Source: an uncultured Bacilli bacterium
GTDB taxonomy: Bacteria > Bacillota_I > Bacilli_A > RF39 > UBA660
NCBI GenBank assembly: GCA_944358735.1
Contig: CALVRT010000073.1
Coordinates: 1-38,525 of the forward strand
DNA: 38,525 nucleotides
Reading direction: 5' to 3'
Shown here: piece after piece, positions 9,011-17,343 of the stretch
How the letters are laid out: each line of letters begins with the position of its first letter
Position numbering within the stretch: position 1 is the stretch's first letter
The notes under the pieces: model-generated
What the model saw: only the letters and a program-made list of their open reading frames with translations
Database searches by the model: none
Told to the model about the DNA's origin: nothing
Made by a program: the position numbers and the translations under genes

Positions 9011-10507
9011 ATGAAAAGAGATAAAATCATTAAAGTTTTAATTACAATTCTTTTGTTACAACTACCATTTTTAGATATGTTTAGAACTACGGCTTTTAAG
9101 GATATTGAAATATTTGGAATTACGATAATTGAGCTCGTTAACATTATGTGGATTGGCATTGCTCTTATTCTAACTTTAACAAAAGTGAAATTAAAAGAAA
9201 TAATTAAACTTGGTATTTATTTATTAGTTGTTGGAATTTATATTTATTTGCATTATCAAAATATTATTAAATTTGATACTAATATTTTCCCTGATGCTAA
9301 TTTTAATTTTATTACCGAAACATTTTATATTTTAAGAGTATATGTTTTACCACTTATGCTTTTATATGTGCTTTTACATAATAAAGATATCTTTAATAAA
9401 GAGTACTATTTTAAAATAGTTAAATGGATAATTGGCATTATATCATTTAGTATAATCGCTTTAAATATTTTAAAACTTTCTTATATTTCTTATAGTTCTA
9501 CTCATAATCACGTTTTATATAATATGTTTGATTATTTCTTATATCAAGGTGATTATAAGCAACTAGCATCTCGTGGTTTCTTTGATTCTGCTAACGAACT
9601 TTCAGCCATTTTATTTATGCTTATGCCAATTAATATTTACTTACTTTATAAAGAAGGTAAAAAGTCCAATGTTGTTTTATATGTAGGACAGTTTTTAGCA
9701 ATGGTTTTACTAGGCACAAGGACTGCTGGCTATGGCGCCGCTATTATTAGTGTAGCTGCCTTTGCTTGCTACGGTATTGTAATTTTAATCAAAAAGGAAA
9801 AAATTAATAAATGGTTTTTAACGACATTTAGTATTGCCGCTTTAGCTTGCAGTGCTTATATGTGTATTTCACCATTTATGTTTGGCAGAATAAATGACGG
9901 AAATTATAGTTTTGCTGTTCAAAACCAAGTGGCGTATACTGATTTAGAAAATGTTGATAGTCAAGATATAGATGCCTTAATAAATAAATATAAATATGAA
10001 TATTTAATCAACGATTATTTCTTAGAAATATATCCAGTTAGTGGAGATACGGAGTTCTGGCTTAACTGTGCGAAGCGAGATAAGGCTTTAAATAACGATA
10101 GCCGGCAAATGAAGACCGATATTTTAAATAGAATTATGCAGCGTAATAATAATGATAATGATAAAATATTTGGCCTTGGTTATACTCTTAATTTTATTGA
10201 TTTAGAACGTGATTATTATTATCAGTACTATTTATTTGGTATCGCTGGATTACTTTTATTCATTGGCCCATATTTCTATTTATTAATTAAAAATATCGTT
10301 ATTGCACTTAAAAACTTTAAGAAAAATGTCTCTTTAAAAACAGTTTTATGTTTTATGAGCCCAATGCTTGGTATGATAATTGCTTATTATTCAGGTCACG
10401 TCTTTGGCTGGGTTAGTCCAATGATGTATTTAGTAATGTTCTTTGGATTACTGACTTATGTCGTTTATGAAAATAGTAAAGGGAAGGTGAAGAAAAATGA
10501 AAAATAA
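9011..10507 (+). CDS. wzy: Wzy-type polysaccharide polymerase (O-antigen ligase-like)
   Basis: 498 residues with about ten to twelve membrane helices. A large extracellular loop (about residues 300-390) lies between late helices. ASRGFFDSANELSAILFML followed by M-V-L-L-G-T-R-T-A-G-Y-G matches the membrane-embedded motif of O-antigen ligase/polymerase-like proteins. In the Wzx/Wzy pathway this protein joins flipped repeat units into polymer outside the membrane. It is the only such gene in the locus. ATG 9011 has GAGGTG at 9000-9005 before it; a GTG at 9002 would start inside that site. It overlaps the next gene by 11 bases. Confidence 0.8.
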   Translation: MKRDKIIKVLITILLLQLPFLDMFRTTAFKDIEIFGITIIELVNIMWIGIALILTLTKVKLKEIIKLGIYLLVVGIYIYLHYQNIIKFDTNIFPDANFNFITETFYILRVYVLPLMLLYVLLHNKDIFNKEYYFKIVKWIIGIISFSIIALNILKLSYISYSSTHNHVLYNMFDYFLYQGDYKQLASRGFFDSANELSAILFMLMPINIYLLYKEGKKSNVVLYVGQFLAMVLLGTRTAGYGAAIISVAAFACYGIVILIKKEKINKWFLTTFSIAALACSAYMCISPFMFGRINDGNYSFAVQNQVAYTDLENVDSQDIDALINKYKYEYLINDYFLEIYPVSGDTEFWLNCAKRDKALNNDSRQMKTDILNRIMQRNNNDNDKIFGLGYTLNFIDLERDYYYQYYLFGIAGLLLFIGPYFYLLIKNIVIALKNFKKNVSLKTVLCFMSPMLGMIIAYYSGHVFGWVSPMMYLVMFFGLLTYVVYENSKGKVKKNEK

Positions 10508-11975
10508 AATATTATTATTTATTGTTATATTTAGTGTAGCAAATATTTTCACTTTCCCAGCTTTTACCGTCACTCACGGCCTTGATAGTTACTGCACTGT
10601 TTATAATGGCTATAGTGATACAGCGCTTTGGTTTGCGCAAAATGGAAGAGTTATAACCGCTTTATTTTATTATTTGTTTGACTTTATAAATTTACCAATG
10701 GATTCTCTTGGCTTTGTTTCCGCTTTTCTAGCTAATATTTTCTTAACTTTGGCGATAATGAGAATTTATAAAGTTATTAAAGGAAATATTAATCTTAAAA
10801 ATTTCTTTTGGGAAGCTTTACTTTTAATTAGTATTTTCTTACTTTTTTATAATCCATTAATGATTGAATTATATATGGTTGATGAAACCTTTGTTATGTG
10901 TCTAGGCATTTTATGTATAACGTTAGCAGCCGATTTTATAAATAGATTAGGTATAAAAAATTATTTATTAGCTTTATTATTTATGATTATTGGCGTTATA
11001 TGTTATCAAGGAATTGCTTGTTACTTATTTATTTTAGTTATATTGTTTGCTAGTACTAAAATGGTTAATAATGATAAAAAAGATGTTATAGTTTTATGGC
11101 AAAAAATTGGCCTTTCTCTTTTAAGTTATCTTATTGCTTTTGCAGCAATGTATGGTATTTTGCAGCTAGTGTTAGCTGTAACAGGGGAGGTTACAACTAA
11201 ACTTGGAAATATTGATTTAATTGCTAATACAGTTCATATTTTTACAAATTTAATTCCAGAAGCAATGCAGAATTTCTTTGGTTTCATTAATAAAAATTTA
11301 TATTACGGTTTATGTATAATTGTTTTATTAATTACTGTTTTTGGTATCGTTAAAAATAATGGTAAAAAGATTAATATTATGTTAGTGCTTTTATTAATAA
11401 TTGCTGCTATTATCGCACCTTTTGGGCCTAATTTCGTAATGAGTACTGACCAAAATTATACGGCGGCGCGTATGACTTTAACGCTTATGACTATTCCAAG
11501 TATTTTAATGATTTTAACGGTTATAAGGTTAAAATTTGATATTAAGTATTTTGTTTATGGTTTGCTTGCGGTAATGATTATAATCTTTGCTATTTTTGCT
11601 AGACAGTTTATTGTTAATACAAAAATTGATTTAAAACGTTATAAAGCTGATACTAATTATTTAAATCAAATCTATTCGGCTTTAGATTATTATCAAAATA
11701 AAAACGATGTTAAAATAAAGACAGTATACTGGGCTAAAGACACGGATGTTGCTTATTACTATGAGTTTGGTTATCCTAACGGGGCTAATATTAGAGTGCC
11801 AGCAGTAGACTGGGCAATGGAATGCGCATTTAATGTTTATAGTAGTAATAAATACGAATATAAACCAATGAACAAAGAAAAGTATGATGAGTACTTTAAA
11901 GATAAAAATTATACAGAATTTGATGAAAAAAGTATCGTTATTAAAGGGAATAAAGCTTATGTACTTTTATATTAG
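10497..11975 (+). CDS. GtrII-family membrane glucosyltransferase-like protein
   Basis: 492 residues, about ten helices and a soluble C-terminal tail of about 115 residues. The first outer loop, T-H-G-L-D-S-Y (acidic), then NGRVITALFYYLFDF is typical of the GtrII-type GT-C family, which adds a side-chain sugar from a polyprenyl-phosphate donor on the outer face. Donor supply could come from a GT2 such as that at 30065. AAGGTGAAG precedes ATG 10497, which lies inside the end of the polymerase gene. Family placement rests on the N-terminal loop and overall layout; substrate is unknown. Confidence 0.75.
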   Translation: MKNKILLFIVIFSVANIFTFPAFTVTHGLDSYCTVYNGYSDTALWFAQNGRVITALFYYLFDFINLPMDSLGFVSAFLANIFLTLAIMRIYKVIKGNINLKNFFWEALLLISIFLLFYNPLMIELYMVDETFVMCLGILCITLAADFINRLGIKNYLLALLFMIIGVICYQGIACYLFILVILFASTKMVNNDKKDVIVLWQKIGLSLLSYLIAFAAMYGILQLVLAVTGEVTTKLGNIDLIANTVHIFTNLIPEAMQNFFGFINKNLYYGLCIIVLLITVFGIVKNNGKKINIMLVLLLIIAAIIAPFGPNFVMSTDQNYTAARMTLTLMTIPSILMILTVIRLKFDIKYFVYGLLAVMIIIFAIFARQFIVNTKIDLKRYKADTNYLNQIYSALDYYQNKNDVKIKTVYWAKDTDVAYYYEFGYPNGANIRVPAVDWAMECAFNVYSSNKYEYKPMNKEKYDEYFKDKNYTEFDEKSIVIKGNKAYVLLY

Positions 11976-11987
11976 GAAGTGAGACAA

Positions 11988-12464
11988 ATGAAAAAAAAGA
12001 AAGTAATGTTTATTGCTAGTACTGGAGGTCATTTGAATGAATTATTTCAGTTAAGGCCATTATTTAATCATTATGATTATCATATTGTTACCGAAAAAAC
12101 AGATTCCAATATTTCTTTAAAAAAGGAATATAAAGATAAAATCAATTTTGTTATTTATGGGACTAAAGACCATAAATTTACCTATTTATTTAAATTATTT
12201 TTAAACTGCTGGATTGAACTATTTATTTTTATTAAAACAAGACCTAAATATATTGTAACTACAGGAGCGCATATTGCCGGGCCAATGTGCTGCCTTGGTA
12301 AAATATTTGGAAGTAAAGTAATCTTTATTGAAACGTTTGCTAATAGTCATAGTAAAACAATTACTGGTAAACTTGTTTATAAGTTTGCTGACCTATTTAT
12401 TGTGCAGTGGGAAAGTATGCTAAAACTTTATCCTAATGCCGTGTATTGGGGGAGTGTCTATTGA
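11988..12464 (+). CDS. Alg14-like glycosyltransferase membrane subunit (PssD/EpsE type)
   Basis: 158 residues with ASTGGHLNELFQLRPLF near the N-terminus, a central membrane-associated stretch and T-T-G-A-H-I-A-G-P, all typical of the Alg14/PssD/CpsF family. These proteins anchor and activate a separate catalytic Alg13-like subunit, which here is the very next gene, to form one glycosyltransferase that usually adds the second sugar to the lipid carrier. ATG 11988 follows AGGAAGTGAG; a GTG at 11979 would sit in the ribosome binding site. Its stop TGA (12462-12464) shares bases with the TTG start of the partner, a layout suited to equal production of the two subunits. Confidence 0.9.
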   Translation: MKKKKVMFIASTGGHLNELFQLRPLFNHYDYHIVTEKTDSNISLKKEYKDKINFVIYGTKDHKFTYLFKLFLNCWIELFIFIKTRPKYIVTTGAHIAGPMCCLGKIFGSKVIFIETFANSHSKTITGKLVYKFADLFIVQWESMLKLYPNAVYWGSVY

Positions 12465-12940
12465 TTTTTGTAACCTTAGGAACACAAGATAAAAATTTTA
12501 CGAGATTGCTTGACGCTGTACAAAAACAAATAGATTTAGGTAATATAAAAGAAAAAGTTATTGTTCAATCCGGTTATACAAAATACGAAAGTAAAGATAT
12601 GGAAATTCACGACTTACTAACGATGGCTGATTTTAATAAATATATGGATAAATGTGATTTGTTAATTACACATGGTGGTGTAGGGTCAATTAATGATGCT
12701 TTAAGGCGTGGTAAAAAAATTATTGCGGCGCCAAGGTTAAAAAAATATAAGGAGCATACCAATGACCATCAATTACAAATCATTGATACTTTTAGTAAAC
12801 AAGGATATATTTTAGCTTTATATGACTTTGATAAATTAGATGAAGTTTTAGAAAAAGCCAAAACTTTTAAACCCAAGAAATTAAAAAGTAATACGAAAAA
12901 CTTTATCAATAATTTAAAAAATTATATCGATAATCATTAG
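12461..12940 (+). CDS. Alg13-like glycosyltransferase catalytic subunit (PssE/EpsF type)
   Basis: 159 residues, a GT28 C-terminal-type domain: start I-F-V-T-L-G-T-Q-D, the nucleotide-sugar site HGGVGSINDALRRGKKIIAAPR and H-T-N-D-H-Q at the end of it. It pairs with the Alg14-like protein upstream. I chose TTG 12461 because family members begin exactly at M-I-F-V-T-x-G-T and because GGGGGAG (12448-12454) sits six bases upstream; the longer TTG at 12446 would precede that site. The start overlaps the upstream stop as TTGA. The gene ends in TAG at 12938-12940, confirming TAG as a normal stop here. Confidence 0.9.
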   Translation: MIFVTLGTQDKNFTRLLDAVQKQIDLGNIKEKVIVQSGYTKYESKDMEIHDLLTMADFNKYMDKCDLLITHGGVGSINDALRRGKKIIAAPRLKKYKEHTNDHQLQIIDTFSKQGYILALYDFDKLDEVLEKAKTFKPKKLKSNTKNFINNLKNYIDNH

Positions 12941-12945
12941 ATGCG

Positions 12946-12954
12946 TGTTATAAT
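12946..12954 (+). promoter_or_regulatory. Possible internal promoter (extended -10) before the acyltransferase
   Basis: TGTTATAAT begins five bases after the TAG of the Alg13-like gene and ends 19 bases before ATG 12974. No clear -35 box is visible. The spacing resembles that of other promoters in this window with very short leaders. Confidence 0.45.
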
Positions 12955-12973
12955 AGATGGTGAGGTGGGCTGT

Positions 12974-14005
12974 ATGCCGGAAACTAAAAAAAGAATTTTA
13001 TATTATGACAACTTAAAATTTATCTTAATTCTTTTGGTAGTTATTGGTCACGTTATTGAACGCCAAGTAGATATTAGCTATATGAATGGAATATATTTAT
13101 TTATATATACTTTTCATATGCCCCTTTTTATATTTATAACTGGTTTTTTAGCTAAAAAACTAGAAGACAAAGATGGTAATTTTAGACTTTATAAAGTTAT
13201 TAATTATGTTTTATTATATTTAATATTTAAAATATCTTTATTTTTATTTAGTAAATTTATCTTGCATCAAGATATTGAATTTTATCTTTTTACGGAAAGA
13301 GAAGCTCCGTGGTATATTTTAGCTTGTGCTTTTTGGTTATCGCTCACTTACTTAACAAAAAACGTTAAACCGAAATGTATGCTTATTTTTAGTGTTATTT
13401 TAGCTTTAGTAATCGGTTATGATTTCTTTGTGGAAGATGTGTTTGTTTTATCAAGAACTATTGTTTTTTATCCATTTTTCTTACTTGGATTTTACTTATC
13501 TAAAGAAAAATTAAATAATTTTGTAAATATTATTCATCAAAGGAAATATCAATTAATATCTTTTGTTTGTTTAACTGGCTTATTAGTTTTTATGATAATA
13601 TTTGCTAGTAAAATTGGATTTATAAAAAACTTCTTATTTGGCGCCGTACCATATTATTTTGTAACGCCATTTGATACATCCCTTATTTATCCTGCTTTTA
13701 GATTATTATTTCTTGTTCTAGCGGTTATTGTATCAATTATGGTAATGGCCTTAGTTCCGCGAAGAGAAATGTTTTTTACAAGGTTAGGCACTAGAACCTT
13801 ACAAATATATGTCTTGCATTTATTCTTTATATATTTGATATTTTATACTAGAATAGGCACTTATTTGGCGGATATCTTTGAAGGTTACTGGCCGTTATTA
13901 ACAATATTAGGAGGGGCTTTATTAACATTTATATTATCATTTAAATTTATCGAGAAACCATTTAATAAAATAATGGATTTGAGGTATAAAAAAATCTTTA
14001 AATGA
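12974..14005 (+). CDS. Acyltransferase family 3 membrane protein
   Basis: 343 residues and about ten helices. The N-terminal RILYYDNLKFILILLVVIGH and the F-H-M-P-L-F-I-F-I-T-G-F-L motif are diagnostic of the acyltransferase-3/OafA-WecH family; the GH of V-I-G-H holds the likely catalytic histidine. Such enzymes usually O-acetylate capsule or wall sugars. ATG 12974 has GAGGTGG just upstream (12962-12968); an ATG at 12941 directly after the previous stop would place a -10 box and the ribosome binding site inside the gene. It may have its own promoter in addition to read-through. Acceptor unknown. Confidence 0.85.
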   Translation: MPETKKRILYYDNLKFILILLVVIGHVIERQVDISYMNGIYLFIYTFHMPLFIFITGFLAKKLEDKDGNFRLYKVINYVLLYLIFKISLFLFSKFILHQDIEFYLFTEREAPWYILACAFWLSLTYLTKNVKPKCMLIFSVILALVIGYDFFVEDVFVLSRTIVFYPFFLLGFYLSKEKLNNFVNIIHQRKYQLISFVCLTGLLVFMIIFASKIGFIKNFLFGAVPYYFVTPFDTSLIYPAFRLLFLVLAVIVSIMVMALVPRREMFFTRLGTRTLQIYVLHLFFIYLIFYTRIGTYLADIFEGYWPLLTILGGALLTFILSFKFIEKPFNKIMDLRYKKIFK

Positions 14006-14027
14006 TTTAATAGAGAGAGGTAGTTGT

Positions 14028-14789
14028 ATGAATTATGCAGCAATATTAGCTGGAGGGGTTGGTACAAGGGTTAATTCTATAGATTATCCCAAACAATTTT
14101 ACACTATCGATGGGAAACCCGTTATTATATATACAACTGAAAAATTAGTTAATTCAAGTTTAATTGACCTTGTTTATATTGCTGTCATCGAAGATTATTA
14201 TGATTATATGATGGCACTTTTGGAGGAATATAATTTAACTGAAAAAACAGTTTTAATTACTGGTGGAAAAACTAGAATGGATACAATTGATAAAGTTGTT
14301 GAAGCAATTTTACAGAAAAACATTACCGATGATGATGTTATATTGATTCACGATGCTGTAAGACCTTTTATTACGAATAAAATTATTGAGGATAGTATTG
14401 AAGGTGCCAAAAAGTATGGGGCTACGGTGGCTACTATACCAGCCACTGATACTATCGTTTCATCGGTAGATGATAATGTGGTTAGTTTTATTCCTAACAG
14501 AAGAGAACTTTACTGTGGTCAGTCGCCGGATACTTTTAATTTAAAACGTTTTATTGAGATGGAAGGTAATTTAACAGAAGAACAAAAGAATTTAGTTACT
14601 GGCACTTCTCAAGTATGTACATTAAACGGTCAAGAAATCCATATGATTCCTGGTGACCCAATTAATTTTAAAATTACTACAGATTTTGATTTGTTAATAG
14701 CTGAAAATATTATTGCAGGAGGGTATAATGAAAAAGATGATAACAATTCCGTCAAAAGTAAAAGTTTTAAACTTAAAGGCCATAAATAA
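14028..14789 (+). CDS. tarI: D-ribitol-5-phosphate cytidylyltransferase (TarI)
   Basis: 253 residues of the IspD/TarI cytidylyltransferase family: LAGGVGTR (7-14) and YPKQF (20-24) form the CTP loop, H-D-A-V-R-P-F (108-114) and the late P-G-D-P-I-N-F-K-I-T-T-D-F-D segment complete the site. IspD and TarI are hard to tell apart by motif, but the next gene is TarJ, which supplies ribitol 5-phosphate, so TarI is the better call: CTP + ribitol-5-P gives CDP-ribitol. GAGAGAGG precedes ATG 14028. The last 20 residues, after the core, overlap the start of tarJ by 62 bases in another frame and look like a non-conserved tail. Confidence 0.87.
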   Translation: MNYAAILAGGVGTRVNSIDYPKQFYTIDGKPVIIYTTEKLVNSSLIDLVYIAVIEDYYDYMMALLEEYNLTEKTVLITGGKTRMDTIDKVVEAILQKNITDDDVILIHDAVRPFITNKIIEDSIEGAKKYGATVATIPATDTIVSSVDDNVVSFIPNRRELYCGQSPDTFNLKRFIEMEGNLTEEQKNLVTGTSQVCTLNGQEIHMIPGDPINFKITTDFDLLIAENIIAGGYNEKDDNNSVKSKSFKLKGHK

Positions 14790-15801
14790 TTTGGTTTATG
14801 AAGATATTGATGTTAAGGCTTTAGAACCCGGAACGGTCCTAGTAAAGGTTATGGCTTGTGGGATATGTTCTAGTGACATTGAAAGAGTATTTGTAAATGG
14901 AACTTATCATTTTCCAACCGTTATTGGTCACGAATTTTCTGGCCGAATTGTTGCGGTTTACGATGATGAAAATGCTGATTTATTAGGTAAAAAAGCGGCA
15001 ATTTTTCCTCTTTTGCCTTGTAAAAAATGTGATGCGTGCAAGGAAGAAAACTATGCCCTTTGCAGTAATTATAATTATTTTGGCTCAAGATGTGACGGTG
15101 GCTTTAGCCAATATCTAGTAGTTCCTATATGGAATTTAGTTCTTTTTGATAACATTAGTTATGAAGAAGCAGCAATGTGTGAGCCAGCCGCAGTTGCCTT
15201 ACATGCGGTTAGAAAAGCGAATATTACTAAAGACGATACTGTTTTACTAGTTGGTACGGGTACAATTGCTTTTTTAATTGGTTTATTTTGTCAAAGTGTT
15301 GGCGCTAAAGTTATAATGGCTGGTCGCCGAAAAGAAAGCTTAAAAATGGCTGAAGACTATGGTTTTATTCCAATTGTAAATGATGATAATGTAAAACAAA
15401 ATTTAAAAAATGTTATTGGAAAAGAAAATGTTGATACTGTTTTTGAAGTGGTTGGTAGTAACTCTGCTATTAACAGTGCTTTGAGTTTAGCTTTAAAAAA
15501 AGCTATATTAGTTGGTAACCCGAAGGAAGATGTTTTACTAGAAAAAAATAATTATTGGCGTATTTTGAGAAAAGAACTTCAAGTAATTGGTTCTTGGAAT
15601 TCTAATTTTGGTTCTCAAAAAAATGACTGGCAAGATGTATTACAAATGTTAGATAACAAGAAAGTTAGTTTTAATAATTTAATAACCAAAGTTTATGATA
15701 TGAAAGATTACAAAGAAGCTTTTAATTTAGTAAAAAGTGCCGCTTTAACTTTTAAAGTAATTTTAAGACCAAATGGGGTGGATAGCGATGAAAAAAGGTA
15801 A
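14728..15801 (+). CDS. tarJ: Ribulose-5-phosphate reductase (TarJ), zinc-dependent alcohol dehydrogenase family
   Basis: 357 residues of the medium-chain dehydrogenase family. Catalytic zinc ligands: Cys44 in A-C-G-I-C-S-S-D and His68-Glu69 in I-G-H-E-F-S-G. Structural zinc: four cysteines at 98, 101, 104 and 112. Cofactor fold: LLVGTGTIAFLIGLF (near 170-185). TarJ reduces D-ribulose 5-phosphate to D-ribitol 5-phosphate with NADPH for TarI. AGGAGGG at 14717-14723 lies five bases before ATG 14728, inside tarI, so the two are translationally coupled. It overlaps the epimerase gene by 14 bases. Together with tarI this gives a full route from ribulose 5-phosphate to CDP-ribitol. Confidence 0.88.
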   Translation: MKKMITIPSKVKVLNLKAINNLVYEDIDVKALEPGTVLVKVMACGICSSDIERVFVNGTYHFPTVIGHEFSGRIVAVYDDENADLLGKKAAIFPLLPCKKCDACKEENYALCSNYNYFGSRCDGGFSQYLVVPIWNLVLFDNISYEEAAMCEPAAVALHAVRKANITKDDTVLLVGTGTIAFLIGLFCQSVGAKVIMAGRRKESLKMAEDYGFIPIVNDDNVKQNLKNVIGKENVDTVFEVVGSNSAINSALSLALKKAILVGNPKEDVLLEKNNYWRILRKELQVIGSWNSNFGSQKNDWQDVLQMLDNKKVSFNNLITKVYDMKDYKEAFNLVKSAALTFKVILRPNGVDSDEKR

Positions 15802-16468
15802 AATATCCGCTTCGATGATGTGCGCTGATTTAGATAAAATATTTTATTATTTAGCTGAATTTAAAAAAGCTAATTTAGATTTTTTGCATATTGATGTTAT
15901 GGATGGTAGTTTTGTTCCTAATTTAGCGCTTGGAACTGATTATGTACGTTCTTTAAGAAGAAGCACTGATGTTCCTTTTGATTTTCATTTTTTAGTCAAT
16001 GAACCATTAACTAAAATGGCTTGGTTTGATATTCGTCCAGGAGACCAAGTAGCTTTTCATTTTGAAAATAATCAAAAAGTAAATGATTGTATTGAGTATG
16101 TAAAAGAAAAGAAAGCCAAAGTTTTTATTGCTATTAATCCAGAAACTGATTTTCATTTATTGGATGCTTATTTAGATAAAATAGATGGTGTTTTAGTAAT
16201 GATGGTAAGTCCTGGTTTTGCCGGCCAAAAAATGTTACCATTTACGGTTAATAAGGTAGGACAATTACATGAATATTTACTAAAAAATAAATATACTAAT
16301 ATTGAAATTGAAGTTGATGGTAATATTTCTATCGAAAAAGCGAAAGCATTATATCAAAAGGGTGCTAGAATCTTTGTAGCTGGTTCTTCTAGTTTATTTA
16401 AAAATAGTGAGGCTTCACTTTCAGAGACAATTGAGCAAATGCATAAAGTTATTGGCTGGCAAGAGTAG
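15788..16468 (+). CDS. rpe: Ribulose-phosphate 3-epimerase-like protein
   Basis: 226 residues, a TIM-barrel of the ribulose-phosphate/allulose-6-phosphate 3-epimerase family. Metal and acid-base residues are visible: H-I-D-V-M-D-G (His and Asp), D-F-H-F-L-V (His) and I-E-V-D-G-N-I (Asp), plus the phosphate loop G-F-A-G-Q-K. Rpe interconverts xylulose 5-phosphate and ribulose 5-phosphate. Its place inside the tarI-tarJ-licD row suggests it feeds ribulose 5-phosphate to TarJ rather than serving central metabolism. GGGGTGGAT lies before ATG 15788, inside the end of tarJ; a GTG at 15779 would overlap that site. It could instead act on another ketose phosphate. Confidence 0.8.
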   Translation: MKKGKISASMMCADLDKIFYYLAEFKKANLDFLHIDVMDGSFVPNLALGTDYVRSLRRSTDVPFDFHFLVNEPLTKMAWFDIRPGDQVAFHFENNQKVNDCIEYVKEKKAKVFIAINPETDFHLLDAYLDKIDGVLVMMVSPGFAGQKMLPFTVNKVGQLHEYLLKNKYTNIEIEVDGNISIEKAKALYQKGARIFVAGSSSLFKNSEASLSETIEQMHKVIGWQE

Positions 16469-16478
16469 GGGTGATTTG

Positions 16479-17306
16479 ATGAATAATAATGAAACTTTAA
16501 AAAAATTACATTCAGTTGAAGTTGAAATTTTAGATGAAATCGTTAGAGTATGTGAAAAAAACAATATTAATTATTTTTTATGTGGCGGTACTTTATTAGG
16601 CGCGATTAGACATAAAGGCTTTATTCCTTGGGATGATGATATGGATATCGCAATGTTTAGAGAAGACTATAATAAGTTTATTGAAATTGCTCCGAAAGAA
16701 TTAAATAAAAAATACTGTTTAGATTGTTATCAAACTAATAAAAATTGTTATTTTCCATTTTTAAAAGTTCGAAAAAACAATACTTTATTAGATGAAGCCT
16801 TGGTAAGCCATTTGGATACTAATAAAGGTATTTTTGTCGACATTTTCCCTTTAGAAAAAATTGAAAATCCATATTCTAAAAAATTAAGAATCGATGCGTT
16901 ACTAATAAAAAACATTTGGGATGTTATTTTATATAAATATAAAATAGTTAAAGATATAAAGGGTTGTCGCCATCCTTTTTTAGCCAGATTATTAAATATA
17001 TATAGTTTAGATAAACTAAAACAAAAGCAATTAAAATTATTAGAAAAACAAAATAACTCTGAAGCTACTACCGTTTGTAGTTTAATTGGGGCTTATGATT
17101 ACCGAAAAGAAATATATGATTTAAAGGAGTTAATTCCAGCCAGTGAAGTTACCTTTGAAAATAAAAAATATAAAACATTTAAAAATTATGATTACTATTT
17201 AACTAAATTGTATGGTAATTATATGGAACTTCCACCTAAAGATAAAAGAGTTAATCATATGCCAAAACAAATTATATTTGATTTAAAGAGTAAAAATAAA
17301 CAATAA
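16479..17306 (+). CDS. licD: LicD-family phosphotransferase
   Basis: 275 residues with GGTLLGAIRHKGFIPWDDD (36-54) ending in D-D-D-M-D, the nucleotidyltransferase-fold metal motif of LicD, fukutin and FKRP. Family members transfer phosphocholine (bacterial LicD) or ribitol phosphate (fukutin, FKRP) from a CDP-activated donor onto a sugar. No choline kinase or choline cytidylyltransferase is seen, while tarI and tarJ stand immediately upstream, so transfer of ribitol phosphate from CDP-ribitol is the best inference. GGGGTGATTTG precedes ATG 16479, ten bases after the epimerase stop. No membrane helix is present; it acts in the cytoplasm on the lipid-linked repeat unit. Confidence 0.85.
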   Translation: MNNNETLKKLHSVEVEILDEIVRVCEKNNINYFLCGGTLLGAIRHKGFIPWDDDMDIAMFREDYNKFIEIAPKELNKKYCLDCYQTNKNCYFPFLKVRKNNTLLDEALVSHLDTNKGIFVDIFPLEKIENPYSKKLRIDALLIKNIWDVILYKYKIVKDIKGCRHPFLARLLNIYSLDKLKQKQLKLLEKQNNSEATTVCSLIGAYDYRKEIYDLKELIPASEVTFENKKYKTFKNYDYYLTKLYGNYMELPPKDKRVNHMPKQIIFDLKSKNKQ

Positions 17307-17343
17307 TTATTAATTTAATATAGTTGTAGTAAGTGGTGAGAAA

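Noticed and set aside
14713-14789. Frameshift at the end of tarI
   Set aside because: The core of TarI is complete before the overlap, and tarJ has its own AGGAGGG and ATG; a short extra tail on TarI is the simpler view.
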